From Progne subis subis (taxonomy: Eukaryota > Chordata > Aves > Passeriformes > Hirundinidae): a stretch of DNA of 64,000 nt. The notes below the pieces were generated by a model, which searched no databases, was not told the DNA's origin, and saw nothing but the letters and a program-made list of their open reading frames with translations. The position numbers were made by a program, and so were the translations under genes. Location: the NCBI GenBank assembly GCA_022316685.1, contig JAKJHU010000365.1:1-64000 (forward strand), read 5' to 3'. Position 1 is the first letter of the stretch; each line of letters starts with the position of its first letter. Positions 34,082-44,559 of this stretch are shown here, piece by piece.

Positions 34082-35629
34082 ATCTCAGCACCAAAAATTT
34101 CTCGGCTCTTTCTGCCAGCTCTGGGCATAAGTTCTGGGCTCTCTGCTTTCTGCACACAATCAAAGCCTTTTCTTAGAGAGACCCAACTCCAAACACCAAC
34201 CGTTTTAGGCTCGCAAAGGAAATAGCCAGGGGTCCCTCACGACCCCAAACGCACTCCATCAGAAGTTTCAACAAGGTGTCGCCGAAAAATCCTACGGATC
34301 TCGGCCGGGACACCACACACAAATCCCTCCATGAGAAGGAGGTGGGGGGTAACCCTGATCCCACGCTGCCTCTCCACTCCTCTGTGCTTAGGGACTGCGC
34401 CACCAGGACTTGAAAATATTACCACACACTCTAGCAACTGCAAGCCTCACAAACAAGCAAAAACATATTTTTTAACTAAAACCCTCACTCGCTAAAAAAC
34501 CTTCTTAGTGTTTTACAGGGAGTTTAGGGACGCGGCCCGAGGCTGCAGAGCCTGGATTCCCCTGCGGTTACCGGGGAAACAAATCACCCCCTCCCAATTG
34601 CTGGGGCTGGCTGAGGTTTGAAACCGCCTTACGCCGCTCTCTCCTTTTAGCTCAAAAACAATTAATTTAAACTTACACAAATGCTTTTTTTTCACGTAAA
34701 AAAAGTAACAGCAAAATGCTGTTGCCAAAAGCACACGCTGTCCAAGCTCACACACAGTCTAATTCCCCTGCAGCACGCAATCTGGATACAAAACTACCAC
34801 TTTAAATCCTTCCTCTCTCTCAAACAGAGGGATCCCTCCGCTGATCAGGCGGGGAATTCAAAAGGCTTTTACAACTTCAAGCTTGCAACACTCCTAAAAA
34901 CGCTTACACGGGTTACTAACACACTCCAAAATCACACAAATCAAAACGCTTACAACACAAACTCTCACAGACCACGATACATACGGTGCACCAATAATTC
35001 TTCCACACCTGAAGACACAAACACACAAATCCACGAGCCCACAAAACACAGATCCGTTCCCACCACACACACCCGGTGTGCGCGGGGCCGCAATCGGGAT
35101 TTTCCGCCACCCACAACGAGACCCTTCGCGTCCCAGCACGGGCTCGCCACTCGGATTATGGATTGTCAAGGTACCTTTAAACCACAAACTGAAACCGGAG
35201 CCACCACTGCTCCTAATACACAACAACAACACCGGTTCTTTCACTGCCGCCGCTGCCCCCTGACGGGACACGGACTACCAAGGCACCTTTCAACTGCGAG
35301 CTGACACAACAAAACCCAGTCACCGCTGTCCCCACGACGGGACACGGATACCAAACCACTGACACCAGGCTCCGCAGAGCTGTCACAGCTGTTACAAACA
35401 AACCCAAGAGGCGTGTGTTGTGCACGAGACGTCTCTCAGTGTCTTACCAACCGCCTATACCAAGGTACCTCTTTTCAAGTATAAACACACCTTCTGTCCG
35501 TAGTTCCAGCAGGTTCTGGTCTTTCCCTTTGTAGTCAGTGGGACCGCAGGAGCCCTCTTCCCAGAAAATTCTGGGTGGGCGCCCAGAGGGGTCCTGGACC
35601 CCGCTGGCCCCACGGCCAGAGAGAGCAGT

Positions 35630-35647
35630 CTCCTGCCTGGCTCACCA
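35630..35647 (-). other. ERV-A2 primer binding site
   Basis: The minus strand reads TGGTGAGCCAGGCAGGAG, three bases from the LTR end. It differs at the fourth base from ERV-A1 and ERV-A3 (TGGCGAGCC). Confidence 0.55.
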
Positions 35648-35650
35648 AAA

Positions 35651-35961
35651 TGACTTAATAAAGAAATCTGGGTATTGATCTAGTATCGATACCGAATTGT
35701 GACAGACAAAAACTCTCTAACAGTTTGAAGTTAGAAAGTGTATGTTTATTACGGCTGGGCAGCACGCGGGATATTTCCCTAATTCGAACTGCGAAATTCA
35801 CAGGTAATTACAAAGCCTTTTATTTAAAGAAGTGTTGAATATCTAAAATACAAAAGCATATTTATACCCCTGTCACCTTCCATTCCTCGCTTCATATGCT
35901 AATTGGCAAAAAGGCTATTAAGCACGAGTACTTTGTTTCTTAAAATGAGTCGAGGGTCTCT
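35651..35961 (-). repeat. ERV-A2 5' LTR, truncated
   Basis: The 3' 311 bases of the LTR. The match to other copies stops at gagggtctct, where the end of the ERV-C LTR begins (tgctgcctcc). The missing upstream half is not found on the far side of ERV-C. Confidence 0.85.
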
Positions 35962-36254
35962 TGCTGCCTCCGCTGAGGCGTAGCGACCTGGTTCGGGAAC
36001 GACACGGCAGCCACAGCCAGGCTGCTCGGACCACCAGCTCACAGACACCAGTGTGGTGGACGGCTAATGGCGTTTATTAACTGGTTACATGGAGTTATAA
36101 AACCTCTGTTTGCTACATCACATCCGTCTGCTTACGTTACAAGTTAGGTGTTGCTTACCTTATCAAGGACACTAACCAACTAAGTATTGAGGGAGGGGTT
36201 CTGTCTGCCCGTACAACGCGATATCTTCCGACCGCCTGTCCCTAATCTCCCACA
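35962..36254 (-). repeat. ERV-C 3' LTR
   Basis: 293 bases on the minus strand, TGTGGGAG...GGCAGCA, preceded by the purine run ATGGGAGGGGGGGAAA. A TATA-like tttataac (near 36100) and AATAAA (near 36077) are present. Unlike the other LTR families here. Confidence 0.75.
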
Positions 36255-36421
36255 TTTCCCCCCCCTCCCATGACTAAGTAAAAAAGTATAAAAGTATCAA
36301 TGTTATAAAAGTATAAAAGTATAAATGTTATAAAAATATAAATGTCATAAAAATGCAAAAGCTGTTAAAGTTAGTATAATAGGATACAAAAGTGGTATAA
36401 AATGTTAGTAACAAGCGCACT

Positions 36422-37144
36422 TCATGGTAATTGCAGGCGTTCGACAAATAGGACGTTAACTTTTTCTAAACGGCTTCTAACAAACGACACTAACTTGTTT
36501 AAAATGCAAGGCCCAAAAATCAATACCAAGAGTATTATGGTGAGAGGGCCTATTAGGGTGGAAACAAGGGTGGCCAGCAATGGGGACTGATTGAACCATG
36601 ACTCGAACCATCCTCGTTGGGCCTCTCTCTCTCTCTTTCTCTGGGCCAGTCTTTCTCTCAGTTCAGCCATGGAGTCTCGCACAACTCCAGTATGGTCTGC
36701 ATAAAAACAGCATTCCTCTCTCAAGGCGGCACACAGGCCTCCTTGCTGCATGAGCAAGAGGTCCAGTCCTCGCCTGTTCTGCAGGACGACTTCTGAAAGT
36801 GAGGAGATAGATCTTTCCAGAGAGGAGATGGATTTTTCAATCCTTAGTAAGTCTTCGTCAATTGTCATTTGCAGCTGAGAAAGTCTTTGATGTTGGGTCA
36901 CAAGAGCTGAAACACCTGTGGCTGTACCGGCAGCTCCTAGGCCAAGGAGCATGGCAATGGTTATACCTGTTACTACTTCTCTTTTGTGGAGCTGGATGGT
37001 TTCCTCTAAAAAGCGATACATTTCTTCTTCTTGGTGATACAGGACTCTAGGAACAATCAGAACTTGGACACAAAAGTCAGCAAGGTTATTGAATTTGCTA
37101 AGGTACACACAGGGGATTATTCCGATTTGTTGACAGACCCACAT
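36422..37144 (-). CDS. env: ERV-C Env transmembrane subunit, open frame
   Basis: A 240-codon frame covering the end of the surface subunit and the whole transmembrane subunit of a gammaretrovirus/type-D-like Env. Visible order: LHKR just before the expected cleavage (residues 52-55; the canonical R-x-K/R-R lacks its first Arg), fusion peptide (about 57-82, rich in Gly/Ala), heptad helix (88-120), an immunosuppressive-type segment at 121-137, CX6CC at 138-146 (CAALREECC), and a membrane anchor (about 190-212). No stop or shift interrupts it. There is no signal peptide or surface subunit, so the ATG at 37144 is only the first Met; a fused or spliced transcript would be needed. The reading frame may persist by chance or youth. 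Confidence 0.75.
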   Translation of the reverse strand: MWVCQQIGIIPCVYLSKFNNLADFCVQVLIVPRVLYHQEEEMYRFLEETIQLHKREVVTGITIAMLLGLGAAGTATGVSALVTQHQRLSQLQMTIDEDLLRIEKSISSLERSISSLSEVVLQNRRGLDLLLMQQGGLCAALREECCFYADHTGVVRDSMAELRERLAQRKREREAQRGWFESWFNQSPLLATLVSTLIGPLTIILLVLIFGPCILNKLVSFVRSRLEKVNVLFVERLQLP

Positions 37145-37184
37145 TCCTGATAGGAACGGAACTGCCCACTTATCAGTCTTTTCA

Positions 37185-38929
37185 CTAGGTTGGCATCACC
37201 TCATGGGCCCACAGGCCCTCGGCTTGTGCCTGGGGGGTGATCATGGTTGGGTCTGTGCCCATGAGCCACTGCAGGCTGGAGCCGTGTAGCGGATGATCTG
37301 CACCAGTGACCAGAGCTAGTTCCTTTGCACAATTGTCCTCCCACTCTTGTTTAAAAACTATCATCCCTGCCCCATCAAAAATCAATCTGCAGGTTTGCTT
37401 TATGTCAAATGGGAGCATGTCATCCCCTCCAAAAACACTATCAATGAGAGTAGAAACCATTGCTGAATTGATCCCTCTGTCAGTGATTGCTTTAACAATT
37501 GCTTGTACATCCTTAGGATTTACCGGTGAGTACGTTCTCTGGTTTCCGCCTGCCCCCCCCACTCGGACTGGGAAAGCCAGTGTGGCCGATGGACCCCAGT
37601 CGGCACAGGCAATTTTTATTTTCCTCCAGTCTGTGAGAGGAGTTCGTTCTTTTTCTGACTTCCCCTCAACCCGAGTAGAAACATTATTGTTACTGATTTT
37701 GTATACTGTTACTTCTTCTCTGTCGGAGCCGGAGCCGGAGCCAGAGCCGGCAGCAGATGACTGGCTGTCCCCGTCCCAGCTAGAGTCCGATTCAGAGCCG
37801 GAAGTCGACTGACTGGCTGCTTCCGGGCTCTGGACCCTTTTGGTCAGGCTCCGACCCCGCCCCTTTCCCTCAGGGCTGGGCCGTCCCTTCCCTCTTGGCC
37901 CCGCCCCTTTCCCTCAGGGCTGGGCCGTCCCTTCCCTCTTGGCCCCGCCCCTTTCCCTCAGGGCTGGGCCGTCCCTTCCCTCTTGGCCCCGCCCCTTTCC
38001 CTCAGGGCTGGGCCGTCCCTTCCCCCTGGGCCCCCGCCCCTTTCTCTCAGGGCTGGGCCGTCCCTTCCCTCTTGGCCCCGCCCCTTTCTCTCAGGGCTGG
38101 GCCGTCCCTTGCACCTGCTTTCCCCCCGCCTCCTGCTGTGGGAGCTTCTCGCCTTAGAAAAACATGCTTTTTGGCAAAGATTAGCTTCAGTTATCTCTTT
38201 GAGCTCTTTTCCCTTTTTCTGCTCGCGTGCCCCCTCATTAGCTAACAAGCTCTCTTCGTTTTCATTGGCAACGAGCCCACTATCTAAATGACCTTCTTTG
38301 TTTTCTGTCCTGCTTTCCCTCTCGGATTCAGCGCTATCTTGAGGCGCATAAGGTGGGGGTCCCTCCCCCGCTTTTCCAGCATTCCTAGCTTCTTCAGCTA
38401 GATTGTTGTAAAATGACTGCATCTCTTTTATCGCCTCAGCGAGTGACCTTGAATTTAGAGGCTCTAATGCGAGCTCTTGCTCCTCCGAGCCTCTGCACTC
38501 CGCAGAACTAACCCCATCAACACTCTGCACATTATCACTAACTTTCAGACTGCATTCTTTTACACTCTGAAAATTCTCAACAACAGTTCCCTCTGAGAAA
38601 GTTTGCGTCGCTGCCGCGATACCCAATTGAGGAGAAATCTTTAAACAATTTCGGGCAGCTTTCCATGTTTCTTGCTCATGCAGAGCCTTCTGTAAAGCTT
38701 CCACGACCCTTCCCCATGCCTTAAGATTTTTCCCTGAGCCAGAAGACATTGTGTCTTCAGCAAGAGCCTTAGTGCATTGATCCCAAACATCTGGGTGGAG
38801 GATATCCACCGGTCTATCAATAATACTAAGTTGCAAAAGCCTCGTCACTGCGAGGGTAAAATCTTTTGCTTTACAATCAATTCCCCACTGCTTATGAATC
38901 TGAGATACGACCTTCATGAGGGCTTCCAT
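37185..38929 (-). pseudogene. gag: ERV-C gag (matrix to partial capsid)
   Basis: Start at 38929 (MEALMKVVSQIHKQWG), resembling matrix of alpha/beta-like retroviruses. The frame is open through the matrix and a PPPY late-domain motif (GEGPPPYAPQ near 38355), then meets a 44-base tandem repeat (37861-38112) that shifts the frame. Beyond it an acidic stretch (SGSGSGSD) leads into the N-terminal half of capsid (SPVNPKDVQAIVKAITDRG; GGDDMLPFDIKQTCRLIF). Capsid is cut at about 37185 by the join to env, before the major homology region and nucleocapsid. Confidence 0.8.
37861..38112. repeat. 44-base minisatellite in ERV-C gag
   Basis: About six tandem units of ccctttccctcagggctggg..cttggccccgc. Unit starts at 37861 and 37905 give a 44-base period; one unit (near 38020-38040) is a base longer. 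Since 44 is not a multiple of three, each unit changes the reading frame. Confidence 0.9.
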
Positions 38930-39130
38930 CCGCCTCACGGGTCCTGGGGCGTCCCCCTCGCCGAGCTGGCCCGCCGCTCGGCCGTCGTTCACCCGTCCAG
39001 GCGACTCCCGATCTCCCGGGCGACTCCCGGGGGTTTCGGCACCTGGGGCTGCGGAGTCGGGGCTGCCCCGGAGCTCTTGGCTGCTCTGGGCTGCTGCGGG
39101 CACCCCCGCACCTGTGTCCTGCACACACAG

Positions 39131-40799
39131 GGCTGTTCCAGGAGATGCTGAAGTGCGGCTGGCACTGCATGAACGGCACCGAGCGGGGGAGGTTCGTGGA
39201 CAGGAACAGCGACAACCGGGAGCAGCTCCTGCCCTTGAGCAGCGATGTGGGGCTGTAGGTGGGGGACACCTCCTGTGGGGAGAAGTTGCCAGGTCCTGGA
39301 ACAGCGACCCGCAATGCAGGGAGCACAGACGGGCTGCGGCGGACAGGCACTGCCGGCACAACTACGAGTTGTCCAGCCCGTTCCTCGTGGAGCGCGGAGG
39401 TGAGCGTGGGGCACAGCGTGTCCCGTGGGGCCCTGCCCTGGCAATGAGCCTGGAGCGCCTCAAAACCTGCCTGGGAATCCGCCCAGAGCCCTCAGCCCTC
39501 CTTGTGTCCATGCCCGGGGCCTCCTGCCCCTCTCCGAGACACCCATGGCTCTCCCAGTCCATCCCAGTCCGTCCCAGTCTCTCCCAGTTCTCCCCCGCGT
39601 GTCCATCCCGGCCGTGCGTGGAGCTGACGCCGCTCAGCCAATGAGAGCGCGTGTCTGTGATGACTCATCTGTTGCCAGGCAGACCCGCAGCGCCGAGTGC
39701 CCCGCGCTCCATTCGGCCTCCCGGAGCCGCGCGCTTCATTCCCAGTTCCTCCCAGTCCCTCCCACTTCCTCTCAGCCCAGTCCCAGTCCATTCCCAGTCT
39801 CTCTCAATGCCACACCACCCCTACCCTTTCTCTCCCAGTTCCTCCCAGCGTTTCCATCTCGCTGCTGCCCTCCAGCTCCCAGCCCGGCCCCGGCCGCCTG
39901 CTCTGCTCCGGGATGGATTTCTGCCCTGCCCACATCCAGCTGAGCTGCTTCCAGGGCCAGCAGGAGCTCTCGGGGCACGGGGTGGCACCGCCGTGGTCCC
40001 CAACGGGGACTGGAGCCAGCAGCTCCTGGTGCTGCTGGAAACCTCCCCGCGGCGCGGGGTCACCTCCAGCTGCCAGGTGGAGCACGTCAGCCTGGAGCAG
40101 CCCCTGAGCCGGCACTGGGGCACGGGGGAGGCACTGGGGGGGAACTGGGGGAGGCACTGGGATGTGCTGGGAGCAACTGGGAGGGATTGGAGTCAGCCTG
40201 GTTGAAACTGGGAGAGGACTCGGGTGTCTGGAAGGACTGAGAAAGAGTTTGGAGTATGCTGGGTAGGGTGTGATGGAGTTCTGGGGGTGCTGGTGGGCAC
40301 TGGGAAGGAGTTTGGGGGTGCTGGGTGTAACTGGGAGGGATTGGAGTGAGCCTGGAGGGCCTGGAAGTAGAGCTGGGATTGGAAAGCAGGGATTGGGATG
40401 AGGTTGGTTGTGCTGGGAAGAGACCGGGAGGGCCCTTGGTGAGTCCTGGTGGGGCTGGGAAGTGACTGGGAGAGGGTTTGGGCATCCTGGGGAGGTGGGG
40501 GGCAATTGAGGAGGCTGTGGGATCCTGAGAGGGACAGGAGGGGCTTTGGTGGGTCCTGGGGAGGCCGCAAAGGGATTGGGAGGAGGTTTCAGGGGGTCTT
40601 GTGTGTGCTGGAGGAAACTGGGAGGGAGCTTGGAGGGGCTTGGGGTGTCTGTGAAAGGTTTTGGGGGGCCCTGAGCCCTGCAGACCCCCCAGAGATGCTG
40701 CCGGATGCCGCCGACAGCAAGATGCTGATAGGGATCGGGGGCTTTGTGTTGGGCTTTGTCTTCCTGGCGCTGGGGCTCAGCTTCTACCTGTGCAAGAAG
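39131..40799 (+). pseudogene. MHC class II beta pseudogene, exons 2-4, copy 2
   Basis: Exon 2 (39131-39399, 269 bases, acceptor cacacag, donor gag|gtgagc) encodes the peptide-binding beta-1 domain: GLFQEMLKCGWHCMNGTERG, then a TAG at 39256-39258, then a one-base shift before RHCRHNYELSSPFLVERG. Exon 3 (39839-40119) encodes the Ig domain with the same frameshift (gtggcaccgcc, near 39985) and the same non-GT 3' border (ggg|gcacgg) as the copy at 566-846. Exon 4 (40684-40799) is open: connecting peptide and membrane span KMLIGIGGFVLGFVFLALGL, then CKK|gtgagg. Exon 1 is absent, replaced upstream by ERV-C. At least three inactivating lesions. Confidence 0.9.
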
Positions 40800-42175
40800 G
40801 TGAGGGGGGGGTCCCGGGGGTCGTGTCCCCCATCCCCCAGAGCGTGTGTGCTCCCCCAGGGCCCCCCAGCCCGGTGTCACCCCCTTTTCTCTGCCCACAG
40901 AGCTCCTGAGCTGGCGGCGGTCGCAGCCCCTCCCCGTGGCCTCGGGCCTGGCTGGGACCCCCTGCTCCGTCCCCAAGATGATTTTGGGGGGATCGTGTGT
41001 CCCCCCAGCCCTGCTGTCACTCTGTCCCCACCCGGCTGCTCCCAGTGTTCCCAACAAAGCTTCCCAGTTCACCCCAGTCCTGTTTACTGGGGACAGTGGA
41101 GAGGGACTTGGGGGGACCCTGCGGGTGGACTATGATTGGGGAGGGGACAGAACGGGCCCCAGGATGGATCGGGAATGGGGACCCCCGTGTGTCCCCCCTG
41201 TGTCACCCCGCTCTGGGGACTCCTTGGGAGGCACCTGAACCCCCAGCACAGCACCCAGCCAACACCAAAAGGCGCCTGGGTGCCCTGAAGCTGCCAGGGG
41301 AATTTGGGGAGGGGGCGCAGGGGGGGTGCCCAAGCCAGGCCCAGAGTCCAGCACTGCCCCAGCACCATCTTGGGGATTAGAAAGGAGGAGGAGTGGGACC
41401 CTTCCCAAAGCAATTTGGGGTTCTAGCACCCTCTTCTTCCCTGCTCTTCCACCCCTTCCCCTCTGCCCCCCAATCCACCAGCCCTGTCCATCATGCTTGG
41501 TTTTGGAGGTTCCAGGCCCCTCCTGCTCAGTCTGAGGTCCCATCCCCCTTTCCCTCAATTCTGGCACCTCCTGGCAGCTTTTTTCCTGGGAGGAGCCCGG
41601 AGTTTGGGATTTTTGGGGTGCAGTTCTGGAGGGGGACAGCTCTGTCTGGCTTTCCCCTCCCTGTTGTGGCCTCTCAGCTGCCCCCAATACCCTGGGGCTG
41701 CTGGGATTTCCCTCCTGGGGACAAGGACCTTCATTCCCTTCCAGGAGCCCAATGCCCACCTGGGGGTCCAGCTCAGGGGCTCCTTGAGCAGCTGCCCCAC
41801 AACCTCTGCCAGGGTCTCCCAGCTCTGGGCTCCCCAAAGCCCTCAGCAAGCCCCAAGTCCCTCCCAGGAACCCTCAACTCCCTCAAACCCAGCATCCCCC
41901 ACAGCCCCTGCAAGTTCCCCCCATGGCACCGGCCATGGCCATGTCCCCACATGTCACTGGCCATGTCCCACCATGTCCTCACCCATGGCTGTCTCCCCAC
42001 CACAAATCCATCCCTGACATTGTCCCCGACATCTCCATCGGTGCCCATTTCCCCTCATGTCCCCATGAATGGCCACATCCCTGTCCATGTCCATGTGTCC
42101 CCATGTCACTCTCCATGTCTATGTCCCACCATGTCTATGTCCCCCATGTCCTCAACCAGGTCCCAGTTCAATGTC
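40800..42175. other. MHC IIB 3' region, copy 2
   Basis: Counterpart of 15384-16765 with scattered differences. The possible cytoplasmic exon after the ctgcccacag acceptor at 40900 stops after two codons here, because one C is lost relative to copy 1. No other supportable gene. Confidence 0.5.
41930..42160. repeat. CATGTCC-rich simple repeat, copy 2
   Basis: Same degenerate array as at 16510-16750, lying between the MHC pseudogene and the zinc-finger poly(A) signal. Confidence 0.8.
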
Positions 42176-42789
42176 TTTATTTTTACCCCAGTGTTGGATA
42201 TTTTAAAGGGATGAAGAGAAAGGAAAAACAAATCAAGGTCAAAGAAAAAGTTTGTTCTGTGCCAGCTGAGGATCCATGTGCCTGGCTGGGAGGGAAGAAC
42301 CGTTTTTTTGGAGGGGTTTCCACCCCAATGTCTCCAAAATCTTGGTTCCTGCACTTGATCTTCACTATTTGGCTGTGCAAGACACACTAGGGCAACAGGA
42401 AATCAAAATTGTGGAATCCCTGAGATTGGAAAAGATCTCCAAGACCATCCAGTACTCCTTGATGCCACCAGATGATAGGATTGAATGCAAAAGATTTTCT
42501 GGGGCTGAAAGTCAACAAATCTGTTCTGCCCAAGGAATTCCAAATGTCAGTTTGTGTCCCAATGGACGTTCCTGCCCTTGTGTTCATCCAGGTGCCCACA
42601 GGGAGCCAGGAAAATGTGGAGCATCCCAGCCAGGTGTCTTCCCAACACAGATCACCAGGAGCACGGATCAGCAGGGCTCTGCCCAACGGGGGTCACTGGG
42701 GATCATCCAAGGCCGATCCTCCCACGGGGGATGGAGCTGGAGCAGCGCACGAAGCTCTTCCCGCTCTCGGGGCACTCGCAGCACTTCCC
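42176..42789 (-). other. 3' UTR and poly(A) signal of zinc-finger gene copy 2
   Basis: AATAAA on the minus strand (complement of 42176-42181) about 610 bases after the stop codon of the gene. Homologous to 16766-17381. Confidence 0.6.
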
Positions 42790-43735
42790 TTAGCGGTGTC
42801 TCCGTTGGTGTTGGGTCAAGTTAGACCTCTGTGAGAAGCTCTTCCCACACTCAGGACACTCGTAGGGCCTCTCCTCAGTGTGGATGCGCCGGTGGACAGT
42901 GAGGGCAGAGTTGTGCTTGAAGCCCTTCCCGCAGTCGGGGCAGCGGAAGGGCCTCTCCTCTGTGTGAATCCGCTGATGTACGAGGAGACTGGAGCTGACC
43001 CGAAACCTCTTCCCACACTCAGGACACTCGTAGGGCCTCTCCCCAGTGTGGATGCGCTGGTGATATTTAAACTGGGAGCTCCGTCCAAAGCCCTTCCCAC
43101 ATTCCAAGCAGGTGTAGACCCCTTCCCCAGTGTGGATCACCTGGTGCTCGATCAAACTGGAGCTGTCTCTGAAGCTCTTCCCACATTCCCCACACTCGTA
43201 GGGCTTCTCCCCAGTGTGGATCCTCTGGTGTCTCCTCAGATGGAAGCTATAACTGAAGCTGTTCCCACATTCCCCACACTCAAAGGGCCGCTCCCCAGTG
43301 TAGATCCTCTTGTGCCGGATCAGGTGGGAGCTCTGCCTGAAGCTCTTCCCACACTCCCCACACTCATAGGGCCGCTCCCCTGTGTGGATCCTTTTGTGCT
43401 GGATCAGACTGGAGCTGTCTGTGAAGCTCTTCCCACACTCCCCACACTCAAAGGGCCGCTCCCCAGTGTGGATCACCTGGTGACGGATCAGATGGGAGCT
43501 CTGGCTGAAACCCTGCCCACATTCCAAGCACTTGTGGGGCTTCTCCCCTCCAGGAGGCTTCTCCACCAGCTCTGAGCTCTGGCTGGATCTCCGGCCGCCC
43601 TCCTGGCACAGGGGGGGTCTTTGCTCCTCACAGCTCCCTGCGCTGGGTTTGCAGCCCCTCCTCGTGCGGCATCTCCGGGGCTTTTCCTCCTCCTCCATCC
43701 GGCCACTCCTTGGGAATGAAAAATCCTGGTTTGGG
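42790..43735 (-). CDS. C2H2 zinc-finger protein, intact terminal exon (9 fingers)
   Basis: Probable nuclear DNA-binding protein. The terminal exon starts near 43735 after an acceptor (ccaaaccag|gattttt) and encodes [19 protein letters not shown], a linker ending [10 protein letters not shown], then nine fingers with TGE(K/R)P(Y/F) linkers, ending QHQRRHR and TAA at 42790-42792. Finger 3 ends HLIRHKRIY: its last His is Tyr, which probably weakens zinc binding. No KRAB, SCAN or BTB domain is in this exon; upstream exons are not identified. The frame also stays open to an ATG at 43782, but the splice site makes that start doubtful. Copy 1 (17382-18575) has about twelve fingers, so finger number differs between the duplicates. 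Confidence 0.85.
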
Positions 43736-44535
43736 GAGAAAACAAGAGGAGAGCGCCTTAGGCTGGGGGTTCTTCCTTGCACAAGTTCATCTCAGGAGGT
43801 CATTGGCAATGTAAGAATTGCCACATTGGTCTGTAAGAACCTCCAAAAGAAGAAAATTCATTCCTAAAGTCCTCCAAATATCAAGACTCAGATCAAAAAC
43901 TCCCCAAATATCAAGACTCAGCCAAAACCTCTTCTAAAAGATTCAGCCCCTTGCAAAAATCCAAAGCATCAACATTTAGCTCAATCAAGCTCAGAAACAC
44001 CAAGATTCACTCCCATGAAAATCATGGATTCCCCTCCCCAGTCACCTGCTGCATGTGGGGAGGGAAACACTCCTGGGGCTGGGGGGAGGCTGCAGATACA
44101 GGGAGGGCTGGAACCTTGTGCTGCCTCCTCTTCCTGCTCCTCACACTCCTGTGTCCCTACTCTTCCTCACACTCCTCTTCCTCCCACTATTCCTCTTTCT
44201 CCTGCATAATCCCACCTTCTCCTCCCACATGCATCAACATTTTGTTCTTCAACCCTGCTTCTCCTTCCCTTCTCCTCCTGCCCCAGGCCCAGCACCCACT
44301 GCCGGCTCCCTCTTCCCCCCAAACCCACAGCATCCCACCGCAGGGGCAGGGATGGAGCTGGGGCAGGTCGGGCTGGGGCAGCGCTGGGCTCTCGGCCGCT
44401 CCCGCCCGCACTCGGTCCCCGCTGCAGCCGCTCCCGCCAGGACAGCGCGGGGGGGCCCGGCCTTGGCGCTCCCCCCTCCCACCTCCCCAAATTCCCCTCA
44501 CGGCGGTGCCCCATGCTCTAGGGGGAATGTCCCGC
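43736..44535 (-). other. Upstream intron and GC-rich 5' region of zinc-finger copy 2
   Basis: Matches 18576-19335. 43880-43930 contains a short local duplication (tcctccaaatatcaagactca and ctccccaaatatcaagactca) absent from copy 1. The CpG-rich part at 44330-44530 is the likely promoter/first exon. Confidence 0.45.
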
Positions 44536-44559
44536 AAACGGGGCACCCCCAGCAAAGGA

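Larger units (their letters stand above)
27198..35961 (-). mobile_element. ERV-A2, near-complete gamma-like provirus
   Basis: Minus-strand provirus: 5' LTR remnant 35651-35961, primer site, leader, gag, pro-pol, env remnant and 3' LTR 27198-27866. It carries a solo ERV-B LTR inside reverse transcriptase. It is the inverted counterpart of ERV-A3 and keeps about 940 bases of integrase-env sequence which ERV-A3 has lost. Its 5' LTR is replaced beyond 35961 by the ERV-C LTR. Confidence 0.9.
35962..39065 (-). mobile_element. ERV-C, internally deleted mosaic provirus
   Basis: Minus strand: leader (about 39065-38930), gag matrix and capsid (38929-37185), then directly Env transmembrane subunit (37144-36422), polypurine tract (complement of 36255-36275) and LTR (35962-36254). 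All of pol and the Env surface subunit are missing, joined within about 40 bases near 37185. No 5' LTR is seen; MHC intron begins near 39066. The left edge lies inside the ERV-A2 LTR. Confidence 0.8.

Noticed and set aside
37861..38112. CRISPR-like array
   Set aside because: Units are contiguous with no unique spacers; it is a minisatellite in a vertebrate retrovirus.
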